From assembly GCA_964351595.1 (NCBI GenBank), contig CAYGOT010000052.1, positions 1 to 32,709 of the forward strand: a stretch of 32,709 nucleotides of DNA, in the 5' to 3' direction. Made by a program: the position numbers and the translations under genes. Positions 25,560 through 32,709 of the stretch are shown here, in pieces (position 1 is the first letter of the stretch; the number at the start of each line of letters is the position of its first letter). The notes beneath the pieces were generated by a model that saw nothing but the letters and a program-made list of their open reading frames with translations, did not search any database and was not told the DNA's origin. This stretch comes from UBA6059 sp964351595 (GTDB lineage: Bacteria; Bacteroidota; Bacteroidia; Cytophagales; Cyclobacteriaceae).

Positions 25560-26783
25560 ATGGCCAAGTCTTTCAGATTACTGTTCCCAGCAATCTTCCT
25601 TTTTCTTTCTTATACGGCATTTGCGCAGAGTTCAGCGATTATTTCCGGACAAGATACCACCAGAAGACCTATAACTACGGCAGTTCCTTTTTTGACCTTT
25701 TCACCGGACTCCAGATCATCAGCCATGGGTGAGACTGGTGTAGCCACCAGCCCTGATGCTAACTCCGTTCATTGGAACAACGCGAAGCTGGCCTTCATAG
25801 AAGATGAAATTGGCTTTTCAGTATCGTATGTACCTTGGTTGGGAAATATAGTTGACGATATGTCGGTGAGTTATCTGTCAGGGTTTAAGAAAATCGACCG
25901 TGTGCAGACCGTAGGTTTATCGCTGAGGTACTTTGACTTAGGGGAGATCCAGTTGACTAACGATCAAGGGTTTGCGATAGGATTGGAAAACCCCAGAGAG
26001 TTGGCTGTCGACGGCACTTACTCCAGAAAGCTTACTGAAAACATGGGCATAGGAGTGACGGGTCGATATATCTGGTCCAACTTATCAGGAAGCATCTCCA
26101 ACAATTCAGATGGCAAGCCCGGAAGTAGTGTGGCAGTCGATCTTGGCTGGTACTACCGTAAGGATCTGCTGCTCAGTGGGCGCAACTCCAACCTGGCCCT
26201 GGGCGCCTCAATTACCAACATAGGAGCGAAACTGACCTACAGTAGTGAATCAAATGAAGATTTCTTACCTATCAATTTGAGGATTGGCTCTGCATTTACT
26301 ACCAATCTCGACCCATACAACTCACTCACATTTGCGGTAGACTTCAACAAACTGCTCGTACCCACACCCCCGATCTATGAAGTGGATGAGGATGGAAATT
26401 TCGTCACGGACCCGGTCACGGGAGACAATGTGATCAGACGAGGAAAAGACCCGGATCGACCATTGCTTAGCGGAATGTTTGGATCATTTAGTGATGCGCC
26501 TGACGGCTTCTCGGAAGAGATGCAGGAGATCATGATTGCATTTGGTACAGAGTACTGGTATAGAGATGTGTTTGCTGCAAGAGCGGGCTACTTCTATGAA
26601 AATGCCAATAAGGGGGCGCGCCAGTTCATTACAGTTGGACTTGGCTTCCGTTACCAGGTATTTGGCCTGGACTTCTCCTATCTTGTACCTACGGAACAAA
26701 ACCATCCTTTGGCAGAAACTTTGCGCTTCACTCTCATGTTCAACTTTAACACCGAAGACGATCCCGTCCCGCCAACAGAGTAA
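25560..26783 (+). CDS. porV: Type IX secretion system outer-membrane protein PorV (LptO)
   Basis: PorV is a 14-strand barrel of the FadL type that binds the C-terminal signal of cargo emerging from SprA and hands it to PorU. The 407-residue length is typical. A signal peptide (1-23) ends in TAFAQ. The mature N-terminus holds the family stretch PFLTFSPDSRSSAMGETGVA followed by PDANSVHWNNAKLAF, then SVSYVPWLGNIVDDM, all strongly conserved in PorV. The last strand, ETLRFTLMFNF, and a short tail close the protein. It follows porU by 29 bases and precedes the M16-like gene by eight, so these three genes probably form one transcript. Confidence 0.96.
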   Translation: MAKSFRLLFPAIFLFLSYTAFAQSSAIISGQDTTRRPITTAVPFLTFSPDSRSSAMGETGVATSPDANSVHWNNAKLAFIEDEIGFSVSYVPWLGNIVDDMSVSYLSGFKKIDRVQTVGLSLRYFDLGEIQLTNDQGFAIGLENPRELAVDGTYSRKLTENMGIGVTGRYIWSNLSGSISNNSDGKPGSSVAVDLGWYYRKDLLLSGRNSNLALGASITNIGAKLTYSSESNEDFLPINLRIGSAFTTNLDPYNSLTFAVDFNKLLVPTPPIYEVDEDGNFVTDPVTGDNVIRRGKDPDRPLLSGMFGSFSDAPDGFSEEMQEIMIAFGTEYWYRDVFAARAGYFYENANKGARQFITVGLGFRYQVFGLDFSYLVPTEQNHPLAETLRFTLMFNFNTEDDPVPPTE

Positions 26784-26791
26784 ATCAATAC

Positions 26792-28060
26792 ATGCTGAAT
26801 AGAACAATAGCTCCTGCTGCAGGGGAGATACAAAAGGTAGACTTGCAGGAAGCGAAAACGACAAGGCTTGCTAATGGCCTTGATCTGCACTATCTCTCTT
26901 CAGGTCAACTTCCTGTTATTCGAATAGAACTTATTTTTAAATCTGGAGCCTACTATGAAAAGGGTAACGGGCAGTCTTTTTTTGCTGCTAAGATGCTCAC
27001 CGAAGGCACTGCCGAGCTCACCTCTCAGCAGATAGCCTCCAAGTTTGATTATTACGGGTCTTTTGTAGAAATCAACCCGAGCCTAGATCATGTGAGTGTG
27101 GTGGTCTATACCTTATCTAAGCATCTCAAGCCAGTGATGGCGCTCCTGATGGACGTATTGACCAATGCCACATTTCCTGATAAGGAGCTACAAATACAAA
27201 AGAGAATCAAGAAACAGTCGATAAAGATCAATCTTGAGAAGACAAGCACGGTGGCCTCAAGAAAGATAAGAGAGATGTTGTTTGGTGCCGGGCATCCGTA
27301 TGGTAAGTCTTTGGATATCGCAGATGTAGATGGGATAACAAGGGGCTCGCTACAGGAATATCGGGGAAGTGGTTTGTTTAACCAGCCCACAATCGTAGTA
27401 AGTGGCGGCATCTCCGATCAAGACCTGAAGGTAATAGACAAGGCCTTGACTACTTTGCCTCAGGCACATCTGGCCAAGCCTACAATCGAACCACAGGAGG
27501 CACGAGATCAACATCAGGTGATCGAAAAAGAGGGCGCACTTCAATCTTCGATAAGGCTGGCACAAAGAAGTATCTCCAAACACCACCCTGATTACTTTGG
27601 CCTAGTGGTGCTCAATGAGATATTCGGGGGCTATTTTGGTAGCCGCTTAATGAAAAACATACGCGAGGAAAAGGGGTATACTTATGGCATTCATTCATCA
27701 TTGGTTCACTTGATTGAAGATCAGATGATGATGATAGGCACGGATGTAAATAGAGAGTTCACACAAGCTACTATTGATGAGATCAACCTGGAAATGGACA
27801 AGCTCCGACAAGATTTTGTGTCAGATGGAGAGCTTTCCTCTGTCAAGAACTACATGCTGGGTAGCTTTCTTTCATCGATCAACACACCATTTAGCCTGGC
27901 AGATAAGTTTAAGAGTATCTATTTCCACGGGTTGGATTACTCGTACTATGAGTCCTTTGTAGATGGTGTCAAGAGCGTTGGAAGTACAGAGATACGTGAT
28001 CTGGCGGGCAAGTACCTTGTCGAAGACCGCTTCTCGAGCGTGGTGGTAGGTGGCTATTAG
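26792..28060 (+). CDS. M16 family peptidase homologue lacking the HxxEH zinc motif
   Basis: This is a 422-residue M16B-type protein with two half-domains. In active members the N-terminal half has HxxEH followed by GT. Here the matching stretch, GQSFFAAKMLTEGT (60-73), has Phe, Ala and Lys at the zinc and base positions, so it cannot be an independent zinc protease. The second half keeps the R/Y pair of the family in NIREEKGYTYGIHS (R291, Y298). This pattern is typical of the non-catalytic partner subunit in two-subunit M16 enzymes such as the bacterial Sph2681/Sph2682 pair. No catalytic partner gene is in the window. No signal peptide is visible, so it is predicted to be cytoplasmic. It starts eight bases after porV, and its stop abuts the stop of the opposing gene. 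Confidence 0.88.
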   Translation: MLNRTIAPAAGEIQKVDLQEAKTTRLANGLDLHYLSSGQLPVIRIELIFKSGAYYEKGNGQSFFAAKMLTEGTAELTSQQIASKFDYYGSFVEINPSLDHVSVVVYTLSKHLKPVMALLMDVLTNATFPDKELQIQKRIKKQSIKINLEKTSTVASRKIREMLFGAGHPYGKSLDIADVDGITRGSLQEYRGSGLFNQPTIVVSGGISDQDLKVIDKALTTLPQAHLAKPTIEPQEARDQHQVIEKEGALQSSIRLAQRSISKHHPDYFGLVVLNEIFGGYFGSRLMKNIREEKGYTYGIHSSLVHLIEDQMMMIGTDVNREFTQATIDEINLEMDKLRQDFVSDGELSSVKNYMLGSFLSSINTPFSLADKFKSIYFHGLDYSYYESFVDGVKSVGSTEIRDLAGKYLVEDRFSSVVVGGY

Positions 28061-28065
28061 CTACC
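28049..28065. other. Hairpin at back-to-back stop codons
   Basis: GGTGGC (28049-28054) pairs with GCTACC (28060-28065), one pair being G-U, around the loop TATTA. It spans the TAG stop of the M16-like gene (28058-28060) and the - strand TAG of the WG-repeat gene (28061-28063). No T-run follows on either strand, so this is not a standard terminator. Confidence 0.3.
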
Positions 28066-30259
28066 GCAACGGAATGGTGTGTCGAGCCCCTTTGGTCTTG
28101 GAAAAGATAATCTCGTTGATGAGGTCATAAGCCACATTATCATAGCTGAGGGATAGAATATCCACATTGCGATCATCTTTGATCCCGCTCTTACCGCGTC
28201 TTCTTACATGATATAGTCCCGGCGCTAGTTCTTCCAGATGATCATATATGGTAGCTAATGATTGGCGCCCTGAGACTGTTGCAAGACCAAGTTTATTTCC
28301 CTTTCTGATCAGATAATTGCCCGATGGCAAGCGAGAAATAAGGTCATTTTCAAATTCAACTACTTCTGTGCCCTCTTTGTCAAGCAACCCATAGCTGGTA
28401 CCTTTTCGAGCAATACTCACTCCGTTAACAAAGGGAGAAACCTCATCGTAGTACGGCTGGATGACCAGTCGTTCCTGGCTATCCACAAACCCCCATTTTC
28501 CTTTGAGCATCACAGGGCCCCTATCCTCTTGCCAGACACCCACCATCTCATACTGGTTGGCGATTCGTAAGCGACCATCTAGATCAAAGTATCCGTACTT
28601 GCCACCTTTTTGCATGCCGATGAAGTCTTGCGTAAACGGAAAGATCTTCTCAAACTGACTGTAGTCAGGAATGATGATTTTACCATCTAGTGTCACCAGC
28701 GAGTAGTAACCATCTCTTATCAGAATCACATATTGGTCCGAAAGTACATCGGATATGGAATCATACTCAAGTCGCAGTTTTGGATTTCCCTTCGGATCAA
28801 TGAATCCTAGCTTTCCCCTGGAGTCCTTTTCCACGAGCCCAATGGGGTGATTGATGATCGAATTGTAGGTCTCGAACACTAGTTCGTTTCGCTGGTTTCG
28901 CAGTTGCTTGTACTGACCATTTTGGATCAGAAACAAGTTAGGCTTGATAATCTCTACCCGCTCATGTTGTGCGGGTACCACCCACTCACCAAATGAGTTG
29001 ATGATGCCATACCCTCCCAGATATTTGACGACTGCATGCTCTCCGACAAAGGCGTCCGCTTCATCGTACTTATAGCCAATGCTGACTTTTCCGGTGAAGT
29101 CGAGGTATCCCCAATATCTTTCCTCTCTGGCAGCAATGAGCAACTCTCCCTGTGGTCTAAGCTCGGCTAAGGGATCCATGGTCAGTTGGCGCTTGTATTT
29201 GTCGAAAACATGCCAGCCTTTAGCGGATTGGGTATAAAAAAAAGGGTTGGAGTAAATAATGGTGTCATGCTCCACTTCCAAAATGAACTCACCACTGATA
29301 TCCTTTACGCCGTAGGCTTGTCCATCTCTTACCAGAAGTAAATTGCTATCCAGCGGCACAATTTGTTCGTAGAAGATGCTATCAAGAAGTAAACCCTGGG
29401 CGCTAAAAAGTCTCCCGCTGCTTCCACTATATGATAATAATAGATTGTGCGCAATGGGCACTACAGTGTCACTTTGGAAGTAGAATAGCTCATCCTTATT
29501 AGTGGTAGTAGCTTCCCATCGATCATACTCTTGTGCGATGGCGGTATTGGCATTGGCCAATTCGATAGACTTGTACTCTGCAGGGAGTCTGACTTTTCCT
29601 TTATTATCGAATAGCCCAATATGCCCATTCGAAGAGAATTTATATAAGCTTTCACTCTGAGGTTCTAATTCGTCTATGATGAAGGTGGTTAAAGACACGC
29701 CTTCTTTGTTGAACAGGGCGGCTTTGCCTGTTTGGTTAGTTACTGCAAGGAGTTGTTCATTGATCAGGGTGATTGCTTCATATATGATAGGAATGATGCG
29801 TCGCTCCTTATGATCGATTATACCGTACCTCAGTCCGGAGTTGATTGTCTGGGAAACGATCAGAAGCTCATCTGTTGGTACGATAGACTCATATTGAAAA
29901 CCAATCTGAGGATTACCGTTTGTGTTGAGTAGGCCATAGAGTACATTGTTACTGTACTTCCCTTTGAGTCCCGCCATTATTTTTTCACCCTTTGTCGGGA
30001 TAAGAGAGACATATTGAGCCTCGGTTACTTTTTTGTTGGAAGTGGTGATCAGACCCCAGAGGCCATTTTCTTTGTAACCCACGACCTGATCACTGGGAGA
30101 GATATCTCCCGAGGACCAACCGAGCTCATCGTAAATCGCCGGAATAAGCAGATTACCATCAATATCCGTCATCCCCACTTTTCCATTTTCTCTAATGAGT
30201 TTTACATCAGAAGAGGCAGCAGTAGTTATAGAGAATAGGAGGAGCAAAACCAACGTCAT
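28061..30259 (-). CDS. Exported WG-repeat protein (about 20 repeats)
   Basis: This 732-residue protein is built almost entirely from WG repeats of about 30 residues, each roughly 'hydrophobic-hydrophobic, K/G-K-W/Y/L-G-L/F-hydrophobic-D, G/K, hydrophobic-P, Y-D'. Clear examples are KENGLWGLITTSNKK, REERYWGYLDFTGKVSI, KGGKYGYFDLDGRL and LKGKWGFVDSQERLVI. I count about 20 units, several of them degenerate. A short hydrophobic N-terminus (TLVLLLLFSITTAAS) acts as a signal sequence, though it lacks basic residues. The start is well fixed: an in-frame TAG (30272-30274) lies four codons before the ATG. WG-repeat proteins are thought to be binding or scaffold modules, but no function can be given here. 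It lies downstream of hemA on the same strand, with a 77-base gap, and converges on the M16-like gene. Confidence 0.9.
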   Translation of the reverse strand: MTLVLLLLFSITTAASSDVKLIRENGKVGMTDIDGNLLIPAIYDELGWSSGDISPSDQVVGYKENGLWGLITTSNKKVTEAQYVSLIPTKGEKIMAGLKGKYSNNVLYGLLNTNGNPQIGFQYESIVPTDELLIVSQTINSGLRYGIIDHKERRIIPIIYEAITLINEQLLAVTNQTGKAALFNKEGVSLTTFIIDELEPQSESLYKFSSNGHIGLFDNKGKVRLPAEYKSIELANANTAIAQEYDRWEATTTNKDELFYFQSDTVVPIAHNLLLSYSGSSGRLFSAQGLLLDSIFYEQIVPLDSNLLLVRDGQAYGVKDISGEFILEVEHDTIIYSNPFFYTQSAKGWHVFDKYKRQLTMDPLAELRPQGELLIAAREERYWGYLDFTGKVSIGYKYDEADAFVGEHAVVKYLGGYGIINSFGEWVVPAQHERVEIIKPNLFLIQNGQYKQLRNQRNELVFETYNSIINHPIGLVEKDSRGKLGFIDPKGNPKLRLEYDSISDVLSDQYVILIRDGYYSLVTLDGKIIIPDYSQFEKIFPFTQDFIGMQKGGKYGYFDLDGRLRIANQYEMVGVWQEDRGPVMLKGKWGFVDSQERLVIQPYYDEVSPFVNGVSIARKGTSYGLLDKEGTEVVEFENDLISRLPSGNYLIRKGNKLGLATVSGRQSLATIYDHLEELAPGLYHVRRRGKSGIKDDRNVDILSLSYDNVAYDLINEIIFSKTKGARHTIPLR

Positions 30260-30336
30260 CGGGACATAAATCTAGCGAATCAAGAAGCCCTAAGCGCGAC
30301 TAATAGTAGAAATGGTAAATACGTAAGATGAGTTGA

Positions 30337-31608
30337 TCAGTCAGCCTTAACCTGATCTTTCTCCAGGTCGAATAGGTCATTGAGAAGGTCGATCAAAGTC
30401 TCCGCTTCTCCACGTTTGCAAGCAGCTTTGAGTTGAAGTACCGGAAGCTTGATGATTTTCTGCATCATGCTCTTCGTCGCTTTATTCAGAATCTCTGACT
30501 CCTTATCATTAAGCGACTTGAGGTATCTCGACAGTTCTTCTTGACGGATTTGCTCGAGTGCATTTTTGAGCTTCTTGATAGTTGGAGAAACCTCCATCTC
30601 CTTTGACCAATCACTAAATTCTGATAAGGCCTCATCCACAATGCCTTCCACCTGAGGAATAGCCGACATCCTCTTTTCAAGTGTAGCATTAGCCTTGCTA
30701 TGAATATTGTCGATGTTGTACAAGAGTACTCCGGGGATATCCTCAACGGCATTCTCGATGCTTCGAGGAACTGATAGATCCATTAGAACTTTGTGACTCA
30801 AGATCTCATGGTTGCCAATAAGTTCTTTGGTAAGAATGGGCTTGTTCATCATCACAGAGGAGATGATTACGTCCATATCTCCTACAGCATCAGTGAAAGA
30901 CTCAAAAGGTATTGTCGAGAAGCCACATTCACTTGCTATTGAAAGCGACTTTTCCAGCGTTCTGTTTACAATATAGACTTCAGCCTTGCTGTACTCCGCC
31001 AGGTTTTTGCAGACATCCTCACCGATCTCTCCAAGGCCAAGCACCATTACCTTAGGTCGGGCGAAAGAGGCGGTCAATTCCTGAATGAGTTGTACCGCCG
31101 CGTAACTCACAGATGCAGCGCCATCTCGAAAAGGAGTTTCCTGTACCACACGCTTGTTAGCAAAGAAGATGGTGTGCATGAGCCGATGAAGAAATGGGCC
31201 TGCCATATTCTCATCTGCAGCCCATTGATAGGCATTTTTGACCTGATTACTGATCTGCATATCACCGACGACCTGTGCTTCAAGCCCAAGAGAGACTCTA
31301 AATAGGTGCTTAACAGAATCATTAGGATTTTCTACCAGTCGAAAGTATTGTTGATAAGAATCAATATTGTCTATCTGTCTTTCTAGCCCAATGAGCTTAA
31401 TGATTTCGTCACTGCAGTCATCTTCAGCTATATAGTACACCTCAGTTCTATTACACGTAGATAGAACTAAAGCCTCAGAAATTGGCGTGAATTCTTTGAA
31501 GTATTGAAGCAATCTTTTGCAAGCACGCTCATCAAAAGACACCAACTCTCTGATATCCAGAGGGGCACTTTTATATGACAAACTGATGGCTTTAAAATGT
31601 TGCTGCAT
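30337..31608 (-). CDS. hemA: Glutamyl-tRNA reductase
   Basis: HemA reduces glutamate on tRNA-Glu to glutamate-1-semialdehyde, the first step of haem synthesis by the C5 route. Starting at ATG 31608 the protein has 423 residues and begins MQQHFKAISLSYKSAPLDIR. The catalytic Cys is C52 in LSTCNRTEVYY. The tRNA/Glu-binding region has GLEAQVVGDMQISNQVKNAY, with Asp where many homologues have Glu. The NADPH-binding motif GLGEIGEDV is at 191-199, and the C-terminal dimerisation helices follow. A longer frame from an ATG at 31653 would add 15 residues, but a perfect -7 element lies between the two starts, which favours 31608. Other haem genes are not adjacent. Confidence 0.95.
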   Translation of the reverse strand: MQQHFKAISLSYKSAPLDIRELVSFDERACKRLLQYFKEFTPISEALVLSTCNRTEVYYIAEDDCSDEIIKLIGLERQIDNIDSYQQYFRLVENPNDSVKHLFRVSLGLEAQVVGDMQISNQVKNAYQWAADENMAGPFLHRLMHTIFFANKRVVQETPFRDGAASVSYAAVQLIQELTASFARPKVMVLGLGEIGEDVCKNLAEYSKAEVYIVNRTLEKSLSIASECGFSTIPFESFTDAVGDMDVIISSVMMNKPILTKELIGNHEILSHKVLMDLSVPRSIENAVEDIPGVLLYNIDNIHSKANATLEKRMSAIPQVEGIVDEALSEFSDWSKEMEVSPTIKKLKNALEQIRQEELSRYLKSLNDKESEILNKATKSMMQKIIKLPVLQLKAACKRGEAETLIDLLNDLFDLEKDQVKAD

Positions 31609-31629
31609 ACCCTGCTTCCTTTCGGTGAG

Positions 31630-31637
31630 CAAAATTA
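31630..31637 (-). promoter_or_regulatory. Candidate -7 promoter element for hemA
   Basis: On the - strand this reads TAATTTTG, a full match to TAnnTTTG, 21 bases upstream of the hemA ATG at 31608, giving a leader of about 15-20 bases with a purine-rich GGAAGCAGGG before the start. The -33 position (about 31656-31660) has no TTTG but is overlapped by a palindrome (31659-31672). Confidence 0.5.
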
Positions 31638-31658
31638 ATTCGTTTCGCTTCAATAGTA

Positions 31659-31672
31659 ATGACCTTAGTCAT
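31659..31672. promoter_or_regulatory. Palindrome upstream of hemA, possible operator
   Basis: ATGAC-CTTA-GTCAT is a perfect 5-4-5 inverted repeat in the 173-base gap between the divergent hemA and helix-hairpin-helix genes. It lies about 21 bases upstream of the hemA -7 element. The half-site spacing resembles CRP/FNR-type sites, but no regulator can be named. The rest of the gap is AT-rich, with no other clear signal. Confidence 0.3.
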
Positions 31673-31781
31673 GAGCTATTTAATTTGGAATGGTTTTAAA
31701 TAAGAATCTGTCGAGTGCTATGGCTCTATATGGTTAATGTTAATATTTAGTATATTAATAGGATAGATAACTGACTCGTGG

Positions 31782-32708
31782 ATGATTCGTAAGCTGATTT
31801 ATCATCTTATTTCTATTTATGCCGTTTCCAGATCGGAATCAATTGGATTTACTATTCTAATCCCAGTTTTGTTTATTGTTATTTTTACTCCTCTCTGGTT
31901 TAAGTATTTATACGAGGCGGAGGGTGTTGCGGATGAGCGTTATCATCTGGAGTTTAAGGAATGGATAGCTGAATCGGAAGCATCAATTCAAAAAGAGAAT
32001 GATGTCTCGGAACCAGAGTATTTCGAAGAATCGCCAAAATACCATGACTTTGATCCCAATTTGGCTGAGGTAGCCGAGCTCAAGGCATTAGGATTCAAAC
32101 CGTGGATCGCCGAACGAATTGTCAAATACCGAAATGCTGGAGGGAGATTTGACACTCCGGAAGACTTGGGCAGGATATACGGGATATCGGAGGAGCAGCT
32201 GGCTTTACTGACCCCCTATGTAAAAATTGCTGCTACTAATGAGCCAGTAGAAAAGAATGCTACGACCATAGAGAATAAGAAATATCCCGAACCAGTTAAA
32301 GTAAAAATTCCAGTTAAGAGCATAAATTCGGCAGTGGCAGAAGATCTGATCTTTATGCGAGGTATTGGTCCTGTATTATCCGAGCGAATTGTAAAATATC
32401 GGGACATGTTAGGTGGGTTTTCATCCCTGGATCAAATTGACGAAGTATATGGTCTTGATAAGGCTATTGCGGATAGCCTTAAACAATATTTTTACCTCGA
32501 TACGGCTTTGGTTAGAAAATTGAAGATCAATTATCTGAAGGCTGAGGAATTGAGAAAGCATCCCTACATTAATTATAAACTTGCGAATGCGCTCGAGCAA
32601 TACCGGATTCAACATGGTGACTATGCTCAGCCTCAGGATTTGCTCGCCATTAAAATATTGGACGATAGTACTTTTCAAAAAATCCTTCCTTATCTTAAAA
32701 TCGACTAA
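31782..32708 (+). CDS. Membrane-anchored ComEA-like protein with three helix-hairpin-helix units
   Basis: The protein has 308 residues and is complete; its stop is one base before the window ends. A basic N-terminal segment (1-20) is followed by one membrane helix (about 22-41), then an acidic stretch. Positive-inside logic puts the rest in the periplasm. Three ComEA-like units follow at about 88-148 (DPNLAEVAELKALGFKPWIA, then IVKYRNAGGRF), 178-237 (INSAVAEDLIFMRGIGPVLS, then IVKYRDMLGGF) and a weaker one at 248-305 (INYLKAEELRKHPYINYKLA). ComEA binds incoming DNA in natural transformation, so a DNA-binding role is plausible but unproven. It is divergent from hemA. No other competence gene is visible, and the Bacteroidota family is usually annotated only as helix-hairpin-helix domain protein. 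Confidence 0.85.
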   Translation: MIRKLIYHLISIYAVSRSESIGFTILIPVLFIVIFTPLWFKYLYEAEGVADERYHLEFKEWIAESEASIQKENDVSEPEYFEESPKYHDFDPNLAEVAELKALGFKPWIAERIVKYRNAGGRFDTPEDLGRIYGISEEQLALLTPYVKIAATNEPVEKNATTIENKKYPEPVKVKIPVKSINSAVAEDLIFMRGIGPVLSERIVKYRDMLGGFSSLDQIDEVYGLDKAIADSLKQYFYLDTALVRKLKINYLKAEELRKHPYINYKLANALEQYRIQHGDYAQPQDLLAIKILDDSTFQKILPYLKID

Positions 32709-32709
32709 T

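Noticed and set aside
30267..30274. TAGATTTA on the - strand as a -7 element for the WG-repeat gene
   Set aside because: It is only eight bases before the ATG, which would need a leaderless message, and no -33 element accompanies it.
31609..31653. Longer hemA reading frame starting at ATG 31653
   Set aside because: The extra 15 residues precede the conserved N-terminus, and a full -7 match lies downstream of that ATG.
1..32709. CRISPR array, tRNA or rRNA genes, insertion sequences or prophage
   Set aside because: No spaced direct repeats, clover-leaf sequences, transposases or phage genes were seen; the gaps between genes are all under 200 bases.

Overview
The window looks like a stretch of conserved chromosome from a gliding-type Bacteroidota bacterium, most likely order Cytophagales. 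The placement is an inference. It rests on three type IX secretion (T9SS) genes (sprA, porU, porV), a tandem pair of Bacteroidota-style acidic TonB proteins, a DUF4837 lipoprotein, a TolB-like/Omp85 fusion protein, and several upstream copies of the Bacteroidota -7 promoter element TAnnTTTG. There are no transposases, phage genes, CRISPR arrays, tRNAs or rRNAs, and no gene-free gap reaches 300 bases. It reads as core genome rather than an island.

Left part (1-13751, all + strand): the tail of a tatA-type gene, a secreted LysM lytic transglycosylase, a DUF4837 lipoprotein, an NADP-type malic enzyme with a phosphotransacetylase-like tail, ruvA, the giant T9SS translocon gene sprA, the glycine cleavage H protein gcvH, and a small VanZ-like membrane protein. 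maeB and ruvA overlap by 4 bases, as do gcvH and vanZ. sprA starts 19 bases after ruvA, on a TTG codon.

Middle (13832-20782): two tandem tonB paralogs, each followed by a hairpin terminator. The second terminator lies at a convergent junction with a - strand group: yicC, a 1061-residue protein with degenerate peptidase, beta-propeller and Omp85-like barrel parts, and an FAD-dependent oxidoreductase. The oxidoreductase is divergent from the next + strand group.

Right part (20783-32709): a glyoxalase II-like metallo-hydrolase, pssA, porU (sortase), porV (its outer-membrane partner) and an M16 peptidase homologue without its zinc motif, all on +. This group converges, stop codon against stop codon, on an exported protein of about 20 WG repeats. 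hemA follows on the - strand, and divergent from it is a membrane-anchored protein with three ComEA-like helix-hairpin-helix units.

How they fit together: SprA is the outer-membrane channel for T9SS cargo, PorV binds cargo leaving it, and PorU removes the C-terminal signal and attaches the cargo. The TonB proteins, lytic transglycosylase, TolB-like barrel protein, lipoprotein and PssA give the window a strong cell-envelope theme. I did not find a clearly new multi-gene system. The best leads are the pseudo-protease M16 gene after porUV, the TolB-like fusion with a lost HExxH motif, the tandem TonB pair in which one member has a cytoplasmic extension, and the triple helix-hairpin-helix membrane protein.
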